Origin: CAYOYK01 sp964408185
GTDB lineage: Bacteria; Bacillota; Clostridia; Christensenellales; Aristaeellaceae
Assembly: GCA_964408185.1 (NCBI GenBank)
Contig: CAYOYK010000001.1
Coordinates: 62,001 to 126,000, forward strand
DNA length: 64,000 nt
Direction: 5' to 3'
How positions within the stretch are numbered: the stretch's first letter is position 1; each line of letters starts with the position of its first letter. Below the pieces are notes generated by a model that saw only the letters and a program-made list of their open reading frames with translations, did no database searches and was not told the origin of the DNA. Shown piece after piece: positions 33,294-40,447 of the stretch. The translations under genes were made by a program, and so were the position numbers.

Positions 33294-34049
33294 TCATTTT
33301 TTGCCTGCATACTTGCTGGGTGGCTTGTATTCAACATTGCTTTCATCCTTGCCTGCGCCCTTGCCGGATTGCTTGCTAGCATCCTTGCCTGCGCCCTTGC
33401 CGGATTGCTTGCTAGCATCCTTGCCTGCGTCCCTGCCGGGTTGCTTGCTTTCATCCTTGCCTGCGCTCCTGCCGAGTTGCTTGCTAGCACCCTTGCCTGC
33501 GTCCCTGCCGGGCTGCTTGCTAGCACCCTTGCCTGCGCCCTTGCCGGACGAGCGCGCCAGCGGCACGTCCGGCAGCGCGGCGGCCCAGCGGCGCGCGTTC
33601 TCGCAGTCCCGGCAGAGCTGCGCGGCGAGGCTCGCGCCGCCGCTGAAGCGCATCTCCGGGCGCAGGAAGCAGCCATAGCAGAGCCTCGCGCGCCAGCCGT
33701 ACGCGTCGCCATCGAAATCGAGCAGATGCGCCTCCACTGTGGGCGGCCCTTCCGGGAAGGTGGGGTGCGTGCCTTGGTTGAGCACCGCCAAGTAGGGCCG
33801 CGTACTATCGCAAGGAGCGCCCGCCTGTGTTTTCTCCGTGCCCGTCGGCTGCGGGCAGGCGTCGCCTTGGCTTGGCAGCAGCCAGCACAGCGCCGCGTAT
33901 ACCCCGTTGTGCGGCGAGGCCGTTCCGCCGTCCGCCTGCAAATTGAGCGTCGGGAAGCCGATGGTGCGGCCCAGCTGCTTGCCGTGCGTCACGACGCCCT
34001 CCAGCACGCACAGCGGTGTGAAGGGCAGATTGCTCGCGGGCACGCTCAT
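33294..34049 (-). CDS. Riboflavin kinase-like protein with basic tandem-repeat tail
   Basis: 251 residues. Residues about 8-165 are a stand-alone riboflavin kinase domain: GVVTHGKQLGRTIGFPTLNL (FPT substrate motif), GVYAAL, LNQGTHPTF, and VEAHLLDFDGDAYG with the catalytic Glu. No FAD synthetase domain precedes it. A 25-residue insertion rich in Thr/Gln/Pro lies after GVYAALCWLLPS. Residues about 172-240 are five to six 12-residue repeats of the form GKGAGKDASKQS, strongly basic and probably disordered. ATG 34049 overlaps the flavodoxin stop by four bases. It may supply FMN to that partner, which is inference; kinase activity is not proven. Confidence 0.8.
   Translation of the reverse strand: MSVPASNLPFTPLCVLEGVVTHGKQLGRTIGFPTLNLQADGGTASPHNGVYAALCWLLPSQGDACPQPTGTEKTQAGAPCDSTRPYLAVLNQGTHPTFPEGPPTVEAHLLDFDGDAYGWRARLCYGCFLRPEMRFSGGASLAAQLCRDCENARRWAAALPDVPLARSSGKGAGKGASKQPGRDAGKGASKQLGRSAGKDESKQPGRDAGKDASKQSGKGAGKDASKQSGKGAGKDESNVEYKPPSKYAGKK
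33341..33550 (-). repeat. 36-bp coding tandem repeat
   Basis: About 5.5 units of 36 bp encode the 12-residue tail repeats of the riboflavin kinase-like protein. Two neighbouring units (33352-33423) are identical, the others differ at few positions, so copy number has probably changed recently. Confidence 0.88.
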
Positions 34050-34534
34050 TCCGCCTGCCCGCCCAGCAGCGCCTGCGCAAAGCTCAGGATGCGCTCCTGC
34101 CGGATGCCCTCCGCGTGGAAGGGGTTGTTCTCCTGCTTGGCGACCATGCTGACAATCATCTTTTCCAAGCCATGCAGGTTCTCCGGCACAATTTCCCCGC
34201 CAAAGGAGTCTACGGCCACGGCGGCCTGCATCAGCGCATCCGGGAGCTGCCGCGCGAGCGTCTCGCGCGCCCGATCGGGATCGGCGCTGCAAACAAACAG
34301 ACCCACGCGGCGGGACAGAAGCTCCTCGGCGTGCCGGGCGGCGTATCGGCACGCCAGCTTGTGCCATCGGCCCATGCGCACGCTGCCGCCCAGCGCCACG
34401 CAATCATAGCCCTCCAGCGAAGGAACCGCGCCCGACAGATCGCACAGTGTGCTGTCAGGCAGCATGCGTGCGAGCATCTCCGCCGCGCGACGGGTTGTGC
34501 CGGACTTGGAGGCGAACAATATCAATGTTTTCAT
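34046..34534 (-). CDS. Flavodoxin-domain protein (HemG-like, Flavodoxin_5)
   Basis: 162 residues. The FMN phosphate loop is ILFASKSGTTRRAA (residues 5-18), and YDCVALGGSVRMGRW (about 44-58) and FVCSADP (about 83) form the isoalloxazine-side loops. It matches flavodoxin-domain proteins related to protoporphyrinogen oxidase HemG rather than classic electron-transfer flavodoxins. It probably acts as an FMN redox protein. ATG 34534 has AGGAGCC-type spacing. It is co-translated with the riboflavin kinase-like gene. Confidence 0.85.
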   Translation of the reverse strand: MKTLILFASKSGTTRRAAEMLARMLPDSTLCDLSGAVPSLEGYDCVALGGSVRMGRWHKLACRYAARHAEELLSRRVGLFVCSADPDRARETLARQLPDALMQAAVAVDSFGGEIVPENLHGLEKMIVSMVAKQENNPFHAEGIRQERILSFAQALLGGQAE

Positions 34535-34675
34535 CTGGCAGGCTCCTTTGTTATGGTTTCATAGGCAGGGTATCACACGCGGCGCGCGCCGTCAATGTTT
34601 TCCGCGCGGGCGCACGCAATTCATAAGTCGGGCGGTTTTTACAGAAATATGATGCAATCCTGAAATGCGTATGGT

Positions 34676-34681
34676 ATAATA
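34676..34681 (+). promoter_or_regulatory. Extended -10 promoter of the CNNM/CorC gene
   Basis: TGG-TATAAT 51 bp before the start codon, in an AT-rich stretch; the -35 is poor. Confidence 0.6.
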
Positions 34682-34731
34682 TAATATCTTGCAATCGGCT
34701 GATTGCAGATACAAGTAAGGAGGGCTATTCC

Positions 34732-36090
34732 TTGGACGACCCGATAGGCGGTCAATTACTGCTCCAATTCCTGCTCATTCTCATCAACGCGTTCTTTGCG
34801 GCGACAGAGATCGCCGTAATCTCCCTCAACGACAACCGTATCCGCAAAATGGCGGAGGATGGAGACAAAAAGGCCGCTCTCATGCTCAAGCTCGCGGAGA
34901 GCCCGAACAAATTCCTATCCACCATACAGGTCTGCATCACGCTCAGCGGCTTTCTTGCCAGCGCGTTCGCTGCGGACAACTTCGCCTCCCGCATCACCAG
35001 GGCGCTGATGGCAAACGGTTGGGCCCTGACCAGCGAACACGTGCTCAACACCCTGTGCGTCATCGTCATCACCGTTGTGCTGTCCTACTTTACGCTCGTG
35101 CTCGGCGAGCTGACCCCCAAGCGCATCGCCATGGTCAAGCCGGAAAAGGTCGCCCGTATGAGCTGCGGCGTGATCAACGTGGTGGCCGCAATTTTCAAGC
35201 CCATCGTTTGGCTGCTCTCCGTAAGCACCAACGGCCTGCTCAAGCTCCTGCGCATCAACACCAAGGAGACCGGCGACGAGGTGACGGAAGAGGAGATCCG
35301 CATGATGGTGGATATCGGCGGCGAAAACGGCGCGATCCAGCAAGACGAGCGGACGATGATCGAAAACATTTTTGAGTTCAACAACCGCACGGCGGCGGAA
35401 ATTATGATCCACCGCATGGATGTGGTATCCATACAGCTCAGCGACGACGACGACCAGATTCTGCAAGCCATACAGGAGTCCGGGCTGAGCCGGTTCCCCG
35501 TGTACGACGAGGATATCGACGATATCAAAGGCGTGCTGAACACGCGCGATTTCCTGATCAACGCGCAAAGCGACGCGCCCAAGACCGTCAAGCAGCTGCT
35601 GCGCCCCGCCTACCTTGTGCCGGAAACCGTGCTGGCCGACGCGCTCTTCCGCGATATGCAAAAGCGCAAGGTGCACATGGCCATCGTGGTGGACGAATAC
35701 GGCGGCATGAGCGGCATTGTGACCATGGAGGACCTGCTGGAGGAGATCGTCGGCAACATCTACGACGAGTTTGATCCCACCGAGGAGGCCGAGATCGTTA
35801 AGCTGGAGGATAACCTCTGGCGCGTGGACGGCTCCACCGATTTGGAGACGCTGGGCGACGCGCTGGATGTGGAGCTGCCTCTTGACGAGGAGTACGACAC
35901 GCTGGGCGGCATGGTGTTCAGCTGCTTCACCGCCATTCCGGAAGACGGCTCGACCCCCGTTGTGACCGTCAACGGCCTGCGCGTGCAGGTGGAGGAGATC
36001 GCCGATCACCGCGTTGAAAAGGCGCTGGTAAGCATCCTGCCCAAGCCGGCCAAGGACGAGGACGACAAAAAGCCGGAGGACGACAAGTAG
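34732..36090 (+). CDS. CNNM/CorC family membrane protein (hemolysin C-like)
   Basis: 452 residues. CNNM (DUF21) domain at about 5-205 with four helices and the motif LGELTPKRIAM; two CBS domains at about 215-335 (MIHRMDVVSIQL, FPVYDEDIDDIKGVLNTRDF, VDEYGGMSGIVTMEDLLEEIVG); CorC/HlyC domain at about 355-435. Members mediate Mg2+ or Co2+ efflux or homeostasis in bacteria. The end is a charged DEDDKKPEDDK tail. The start is TTG 34732 with AAGGAGGG seven bases upstream. Monocistronic. Confidence 0.93.
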   Translation: MDDPIGGQLLLQFLLILINAFFAATEIAVISLNDNRIRKMAEDGDKKAALMLKLAESPNKFLSTIQVCITLSGFLASAFAADNFASRITRALMANGWALTSEHVLNTLCVIVITVVLSYFTLVLGELTPKRIAMVKPEKVARMSCGVINVVAAIFKPIVWLLSVSTNGLLKLLRINTKETGDEVTEEEIRMMVDIGGENGAIQQDERTMIENIFEFNNRTAAEIMIHRMDVVSIQLSDDDDQILQAIQESGLSRFPVYDEDIDDIKGVLNTRDFLINAQSDAPKTVKQLLRPAYLVPETVLADALFRDMQKRKVHMAIVVDEYGGMSGIVTMEDLLEEIVGNIYDEFDPTEEAEIVKLEDNLWRVDGSTDLETLGDALDVELPLDEEYDTLGGMVFSCFTAIPEDGSTPVVTVNGLRVQVEEIADHRVEKALVSILPKPAKDEDDKKPEDDK

Positions 36091-36095
36091 TCGCC

Positions 36096-36362
36096 GCGGG
36101 GCCGCCAAGCGCGGCCCCAAGCCTGTCGATAGCCCCTGAGGGGCTTGGGGAGCCGCGCTCCCCAAATGGGTTCCGCCTTCGGCGACCTGTGCGTCGAAGG
36201 CGGCGGCGTTGCATAGCAACGCTTCCCTACGCTTTTCGCCGGCCGCGTTCTGTGAGGGAGGCCCTCCGCCGACCGAACAGGTTGCAGGCGAAAAGCGCAA
36301 GCCTCAACAAAGTGGCAAAGCCACTTTGCTGAAACTCACGCGGGGCCGCCAAGCGCGGCCCC
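36096..36362 (+). repeat. Inverted copy of the dispersed repeat, bounded by 23-bp direct repeats
   Basis: Two identical 23-bp hairpin sequences (36096-36118 and 36340-36362, GGGGCCGC...GCGGCCCC) enclose 221 bp. Inside, 36172-36262 is the reverse complement of the units at 19.8-20.1 kb (AACGCTTCCCT, CGCGTTCTGTGAGGGAGGC), and similarity runs on to about 36305. Further hairpins: AGCCCCTGAGGGGCT (36131) and AAAGTGGCAAAGCCACTTT (36309). No gene is present in this gap. Confidence 0.8.
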
Positions 36363-36384
36363 TTATCCATGTAACGGAGGCATT

Positions 36385-37017
36385 ATGTATTTCTTTTGGG
36401 ACTTTGACGGAACCTTGTACGATACCTACCCCGCGCTGAGCCAAGCCATGTCTCAGGCCGCGAGAGAGCTGGGCGTGGAGCTTTCGCCGGACGAGTCTCT
36501 GGCGCTGATGAAGGTCTCCGCGTATCACGCGGCGTGCGTGGTGGCCGAGCGCGCCCATGCGCCCAAAGAGGATGTGCTCGCGCGCTATGCCTGCCACCAC
36601 GGCTGGCAGACGGGCTGCCCGCTCTATACGGGCGCGAGGGAATGCCTGCAGCGCCTTCACGACGCGGGCTGCCGCCATGCGCTGTACACGCACCGCGGCC
36701 CCACCGGCAAGCTGTGCTTGGAGCGCGACGGCATCCTGCCGCTGTTTGACGATGTGATCGACCGCACGAGCGGCTTCCCGGACAAGCCCGCGCCGGACGC
36801 GGTGCGTTATTTGCTGCGTGAGCACGAGCTTGCGCCGCGTCAGGCGCTGATGATCGGCGACCGCGATATCGATCTGCTGGCGGCCTCCAACGCGGGAGTC
36901 GGCGGCGTTCTGTTCGATCCGGGCGGCTTCTACCCCGATTTCCCCGCCGAGTACCGCGCGTCCGGCTTTGCGGCGCTGACCGAGCTGCTGCTCCGCGTGG
37001 CGAAGGAACGCGGCTAA
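36385..37017 (+). CDS. HAD-family hydrolase (phosphoglycolate phosphatase-like)
   Basis: 210 residues. Motif I FWDFDGTLYDT (nucleophile D7), cap domain up to about 80, motif II YTHRG (Thr), motif III KPAPDA (Lys) and motif IV MIGDRDIDLLAA are complete. It is a subfamily IA phosphatase; the close GDRDIDLLAASNAG block is common in phosphoglycolate-phosphatase-like enzymes of clostridia. It dephosphorylates a small metabolite of unknown identity. ATG 36385 follows CGGAGG. It converges with ispE with no obvious terminator between. Confidence 0.88.
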   Translation: MYFFWDFDGTLYDTYPALSQAMSQAARELGVELSPDESLALMKVSAYHAACVVAERAHAPKEDVLARYACHHGWQTGCPLYTGARECLQRLHDAGCRHALYTHRGPTGKLCLERDGILPLFDDVIDRTSGFPDKPAPDAVRYLLREHELAPRQALMIGDRDIDLLAASNAGVGGVLFDPGGFYPDFPAEYRASGFAALTELLLRVAKERG

Positions 37018-37883
37018 TCCGTTAAGCTCACGCCATAGGACGATGTGCGCGTGCGCACGCAAACGGGCCAGCGCCGCGCGAGCGCCGCGCAAGCGCCGCT
37101 CGCGGCGGATGGATCGGCAAACAGGCCGTATACCGCCGAGCCGCTGCCGGTCATCTGCGCAAGCTGCGCGCCCTCGGCAAGCAGCGCCTCTATCGCCTCG
37201 CCTATGGCGGGGCGTTTGCTTTGGCTCACCGCCGTCAGCACATTGCCGACCGAGGCGGCCAGCAGCGCGCGGTCACCCGTCAGCAGGGCGCGCTGGGCCG
37301 CGTCCGTATCCGGATGCTTCTGCGGCGGCAGCGCGTCATACCCCGCAAAAACATCGCGTGTGGAAAGCCCTTCGCAGGGCTGCACGATCACCAAGTCGTA
37401 GGTCGGCGCGGGCGCAAGGGGCGCGAGCCTCTCCCCCACGCCGCCCACGCGCGCCAGACCGCCTTGCAGCACAAAGGGCACGTCCGCGCCCAGCGTCAGG
37501 GCGATCTCCAGCAGCGCGTCCATCGGCAGGCGCAGTCCCCATATTTGGTTCAGGCCCGCCAGCGCGGCGGCCGCGTCGGCGCTTCCGCCGCCCATGCCCG
37601 CGCCCATCGGGATGCGCTTTTCCAAGCGCATGCGCGCGCCGGGGTTCCCCCGCGTGTAGGGCCGGAGCGCCCGCGCGGCCTTGCAGACAAGGTTGTCGTC
37701 GTCCGCGGCCAGCCCGCCGCCGCCCGCAATCGAAAGCGTCAGCTCGTCGGCAGGCTCAAGGCAGAGCGTATCCGCCAGCTCGACCGCCGAAAGGAGCATA
37801 TCCATCTGGTGATAGCCGTCCGCGCGGCGGCCCAGAATATCCAGCGTCCAGTTGATTTTTGCTCGCGCCGTAAGCCGCAGCAT
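37014..37883 (-). CDS. ispE: 4-diphosphocytidyl-2-C-methyl-D-erythritol kinase
   Basis: 289 residues. GHMP kinase signatures: ARAKINWTLDILGRRADGYHQMDML (residues 6-30, Lys and Asn/Asp of the substrate site), the phosphate loop IPMGAGMGGGSADAAAAL (about 87-104) and MTGSGSAVYGLF near the C-terminus. It phosphorylates CDP-methylerythritol in the non-mevalonate isoprenoid pathway. ATG 37883 is chosen; an upstream extension to 38051 would run through the divergent gene's start. Its end overlaps the HAD gene end by four bases (opposite strands). Confidence 0.95.
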   Translation of the reverse strand: MLRLTARAKINWTLDILGRRADGYHQMDMLLSAVELADTLCLEPADELTLSIAGGGGLAADDDNLVCKAARALRPYTRGNPGARMRLEKRIPMGAGMGGGSADAAAALAGLNQIWGLRLPMDALLEIALTLGADVPFVLQGGLARVGGVGERLAPLAPAPTYDLVIVQPCEGLSTRDVFAGYDALPPQKHPDTDAAQRALLTGDRALLAASVGNVLTAVSQSKRPAIGEAIEALLAEGAQLAQMTGSGSAVYGLFADPSAASGACAALARRWPVCVRTRTSSYGVSLTD

Positions 37884-37905
37884 TGCATCCAGCCTCTTTT
37901 CATGG

Positions 37906-37922
37906 TATATTGAGTTATTATA
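37906..37922. promoter_or_regulatory. Back-to-back extended -10 promoters for ispE and the DUF1934 gene
   Basis: Plus strand TGG-TATATT (-10 at 37906-37911) and minus strand TGT-TATAAT (-10 at 37917-37922) lie five bases apart in the 76-bp divergent gap, so the two polymerases must compete. Confidence 0.5.
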
Positions 37923-37959
37923 ACATGCCTTTTGCCGCGTGTACAGAAGGAGGGATTCC

Positions 37960-38400
37960 ATGGCGGAGCGACAGGTGCTGATCTCCCTGAGCGCCAGCGC
38001 GACCGACGAGGAGGGCCAGCAGGACAGCATGAACCTCATCACCAGCGGCACGCTGACGGATACCCCGCGCGGCTATCGTTTGGAATACGAAGAAAACCTT
38101 GACGAGGACGCTCCGCCCCAGCCCATCACACTGCTTATGGAGGACGGCGCCGTCACCATGCAGCGCGGCGGCGACTACGCCACCGGCATGGTGTTTGCCA
38201 AGGATCAGCGGTACGAGGGACAATACCATACGCCGTATGGGTTTATTGATATGGCGGTCTTTTGCTCGCTGGTGCGCTACCGCATGGAGGAGGGCGCGGG
38301 CGAGCTGAAGCTGCGCTATCAGCTGGATGTGAGCGGGCAGTTTGCCGCTATGCACGAGCTGACGCTGCAAATCCTGCTCAAGGACGGCGACGCCGAGTGA
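37960..38400 (+). CDS. DUF1934 / YwiB-like beta-barrel protein
   Basis: 146 residues, a calycin-like all-beta fold. Blocks match YwiB: VLISLSASATDEEGQQDSMNLITSGTL (residues 5-31), YRLEYEE, and LRYQLDVSGQFAAMHELTLQIL at the end. Function is unknown; small, cytoplasmic. ATG 37960 follows AAGGAGGG. It overlaps the next gene by four bases (GTGA), as often seen upstream of argS in other Firmicutes; argS is not in the window. Confidence 0.85.
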   Translation: MAERQVLISLSASATDEEGQQDSMNLITSGTLTDTPRGYRLEYEENLDEDAPPQPITLLMEDGAVTMQRGGDYATGMVFAKDQRYEGQYHTPYGFIDMAVFCSLVRYRMEEGAGELKLRYQLDVSGQFAAMHELTLQILLKDGDAE

Positions 38401-38921
38401 TCGCCGTCGATTGGCTGGCGGCGCTGCAAGCGGAGGCGTATGCCCTGCTGGGCGGTGACGGCGCGTTCGTCCGCAGGTCGGCCAAGGAGGATTGCCTGTT
38501 TGTGAGCGACCTGCCCCGGCACGCGGACACGGCGGCTGTCGAAAGCGCCAAGCTCCGCCTCGCGGAAAGCGGGCTGACCGCGCGCGCGCAGAACGGGCTC
38601 CTGTATGTGGATGCAACCCCGCCGCGCTTCAAGGCCCTGCTGACGCTCCTGCCAAATACACCGCCCAAGGCGCTCCCGGCGGACGACGCGCTGCACCCGG
38701 CCTACGCGCTGTGTCGGCTGTGGCTGCACGGCCCGGCCGCGCCGCTGGAGGAGCAGCCTTTGGGGCCATTGCGCCGCATGCTGCTTAGCGGCGACGCGCC
38801 CGCGGAGCTGATCCGGCGCGTGCCGAGGCTGTACGCGCAAAGCGCGGCATGGCTGCGCGCGCATGAACCTCTGCCCTGCGCGGCGGGCCGCGTGCTCTCC
38901 GATTGGCTGCAAAACCGTTGA
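38397..38921 (+). CDS. Protein of unknown function coupled to DUF1934
   Basis: 174 residues, no recognised family. It starts at GTG 38397 overlapping the DUF1934 stop, with no separate ribosome site, so it depends on coupling. Composition is Ala/Leu-rich and soluble with likely helices (DWLAALQAEAYALLGG, AAVESAKLRLAESGL); no membrane segment, zinc motif or catalytic signature. A late cluster, PLGPLRRMLLSGDAPAELIRRVPRLYAQ, looks helical. It is bracketed by DUF1934 and an MBL hydrolase on the same strand. Confidence 0.65.
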   Translation: MIAVDWLAALQAEAYALLGGDGAFVRRSAKEDCLFVSDLPRHADTAAVESAKLRLAESGLTARAQNGLLYVDATPPRFKALLTLLPNTPPKALPADDALHPAYALCRLWLHGPAAPLEEQPLGPLRRMLLSGDAPAELIRRVPRLYAQSAAWLRAHEPLPCAAGRVLSDWLQNR

Positions 38922-38949
38922 CGCGGCGCAATGCCGCAAGGAGGATGCA

Positions 38950-39594
38950 ATGAAGATCACTCACCCCGGTCACTCCCTGTTCCTGATTGAGCTGCGCGGC
39001 GGCGCGACGCTGGCCCTCGACCCCTACGGCAGGGATTTCGGCTATCCCACCCGCGCAATCAGGGCCGACGCGGTGCTGTGCTCGCACGGCCACGGCGACC
39101 ACCATGGGCTGGATATGCTGCAAGGCGACTATCAGCTTGTTGAGACGGAGGGCGAGCACGCCTTGCCCGGCGGCGCGAAGGCGACGATGATCGCCAGCTT
39201 TCACGACGACGCGCAGGGCGCGAAGCGCGGCCCCAATCTGCTCACGGTCATCGAGGCGGAGGGCCTGCGCGTGGCGCATCTGGGCGACTTGGGCTGTCCG
39301 CTTACGGAGGCGCAGCTTGCCGCGCTGGGCCGCATCGACGTGCTGATGCTCCCGGTCGGCGGCTTTTATACCATCGACGCGCAAACGGCGCTGGCGCAAA
39401 TGCGGCGCATCCGCCCGAACCTGTGCGTCCCGATGCACTATGCCACCGCCGTCAACGCGGATTGGCCTATCGCCAAGCTGGAGGGCTTTGCGTCGCTGCT
39501 GGACAGTCCGCCCGATCACGCCCTCGCGCTGGACGTTTCCTCCGGCGCACTGCCCGCGCCCACGCGCGTGCTTGTGCTGGACGAGCTGGCATAA
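38950..39594 (+). CDS. MBL-fold metallohydrolase (UPF0173/UlaG-like)
   Basis: 214 residues. The short MBL core has SHGHGDHHG (metal His/Asp, about residues 44-52), HLGDLG (about 115) and MHYAT (about 163), the pattern of UPF0173/UlaG-like zinc or manganese hydrolases such as YtkL. The substrate is unknown. ATG 38950 follows AAGGAGG, 28 bp after the unknown gene. Likely one operon with the DUF1934 genes and tcdA. Confidence 0.9.
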   Translation: MKITHPGHSLFLIELRGGATLALDPYGRDFGYPTRAIRADAVLCSHGHGDHHGLDMLQGDYQLVETEGEHALPGGAKATMIASFHDDAQGAKRGPNLLTVIEAEGLRVAHLGDLGCPLTEAQLAALGRIDVLMLPVGGFYTIDAQTALAQMRRIRPNLCVPMHYATAVNADWPIAKLEGFASLLDSPPDHALALDVSSGALPAPTRVLVLDELA

Positions 39595-39616
39595 CCCGAC
39601 GAAGGAGGGATACCCT

Positions 39617-40357
39617 ATGGCCGAACCCTCCGCGCGCACGGTGCGCACCGCCGCGCTGCTGGGCCAGCGGGCGATGGACGCATTGGGCCGCGCGCATGTG
39701 ATGCTGTTCGGCGTGGGCGGCGTGGGCGGCTATGCCGCCGAGGCCGTGGCGCGCGCGGGCGTGGGCAGGCTCACGCTGGTGGACGCCGACGAGGTCTCGC
39801 CCAGCAACCTCAACCGACAGCTGGTCGCGCTGACCTCGACGCTTGGGCAGAGCAAGGCGCGCGTAATGGCCGCCCGCATTTGCGATTTTGCCCCGGAGGC
39901 CGTCGTGACCGCCATAGAACGCTTCCATCTGCCAAGCGACCCCGTAAGCATCCCGGAGGACGTATCGCTGGTGCTGGACGCGATCGACACCGTATCGGCC
40001 AAGGTGGATCTGGCCGTTACCTGCCAAGCGCGTGGAATCCCGCTGGTGAGCTGCATGGGCATGGGCAACCGCCTAGACCCCGCGCACATCCGCGTCGGCG
40101 AGCTGTTTGACACCTCCGGCGACCCTCTTTGCCGCGCCATGCGGCACGAGCTGCGCAAACGCGGCGTAACCAGCCTGCGCTGCGTCTATTCCGACGAGCC
40201 GCCCCGCGCGCCGATCTATCGCGACGGCGACGCGGAGCTCAAGGCTGGTCGGCCCGCGCCGGGCTCGCTGTGCTGCGTTCCCGCCGCGGCGGGGCTGTAC
40301 TTGGCCAGCGAGGCCATACGGCTGCTGACGGCGGCTTATCTTGACAACAATCGCTGA
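39617..40357 (+). CDS. tcdA: tRNA threonylcarbamoyladenosine dehydratase TcdA
   Basis: 246 residues, an E1-like (ThiF/MoeB) fold. Nucleotide loop FGVGGVGGYAAEAVARAG (about residues 31-48), LVDADEVSPSNLNRQ and the family-specific late SLRCVYSDEPP and PGSLCCVPAAAG blocks define TcdA (YgdL/CsdL). It cyclises t6A at position 37 of tRNAs to ct6A using ATP. ATG 39617 follows GGAGGG. Last gene of the 38-40.4 kb operon. Confidence 0.94.
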   Translation: MAEPSARTVRTAALLGQRAMDALGRAHVMLFGVGGVGGYAAEAVARAGVGRLTLVDADEVSPSNLNRQLVALTSTLGQSKARVMAARICDFAPEAVVTAIERFHLPSDPVSIPEDVSLVLDAIDTVSAKVDLAVTCQARGIPLVSCMGMGNRLDPAHIRVGELFDTSGDPLCRAMRHELRKRGVTSLRCVYSDEPPRAPIYRDGDAELKAGRPAPGSLCCVPAAAGLYLASEAIRLLTAAYLDNNR

Positions 40358-40384
40358 TTTATGCGAATCGTGGATTGTTTTTTT
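40346..40384 (+). terminator. Possible terminator at the end of tcdA
   Basis: AACAATC (40346-40352) pairs with GATTGTT (40373-40379), followed by seven T in total. The stem overlaps the last codons of tcdA. Confidence 0.55.
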
Positions 40385-40402
40385 CTCGTTCTGTGATAAA
40401 CT
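40375..40402 (+). promoter_or_regulatory. Possible promoter of the GlpA/GlpB/DUF1667 operon
   Basis: TTGTTT, 16-bp spacer, TGA-TAAACT, 45 bp before the first start codon. It overlaps the hairpin above. Confidence 0.5.
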
Positions 40403-40447
40403 TATCAATGTCGGCGCGCGATGACGCGCGCCCATGGAGGAATGTGC

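Noticed and set aside
33369..34409. Plus-strand frame encoding LASILACVPAGLLAF-type hydrophobic repeats
   Set aside because: Antisense of the Lys/Gly-rich tail repeat of the riboflavin kinase-like gene, whose domain is on the minus strand.
36096..36362. Insertion sequence with direct-repeat target duplication
   Set aside because: No transposase or terminal inverted repeats; 23 bp is long for a target duplication and the sequence is itself a hairpin.
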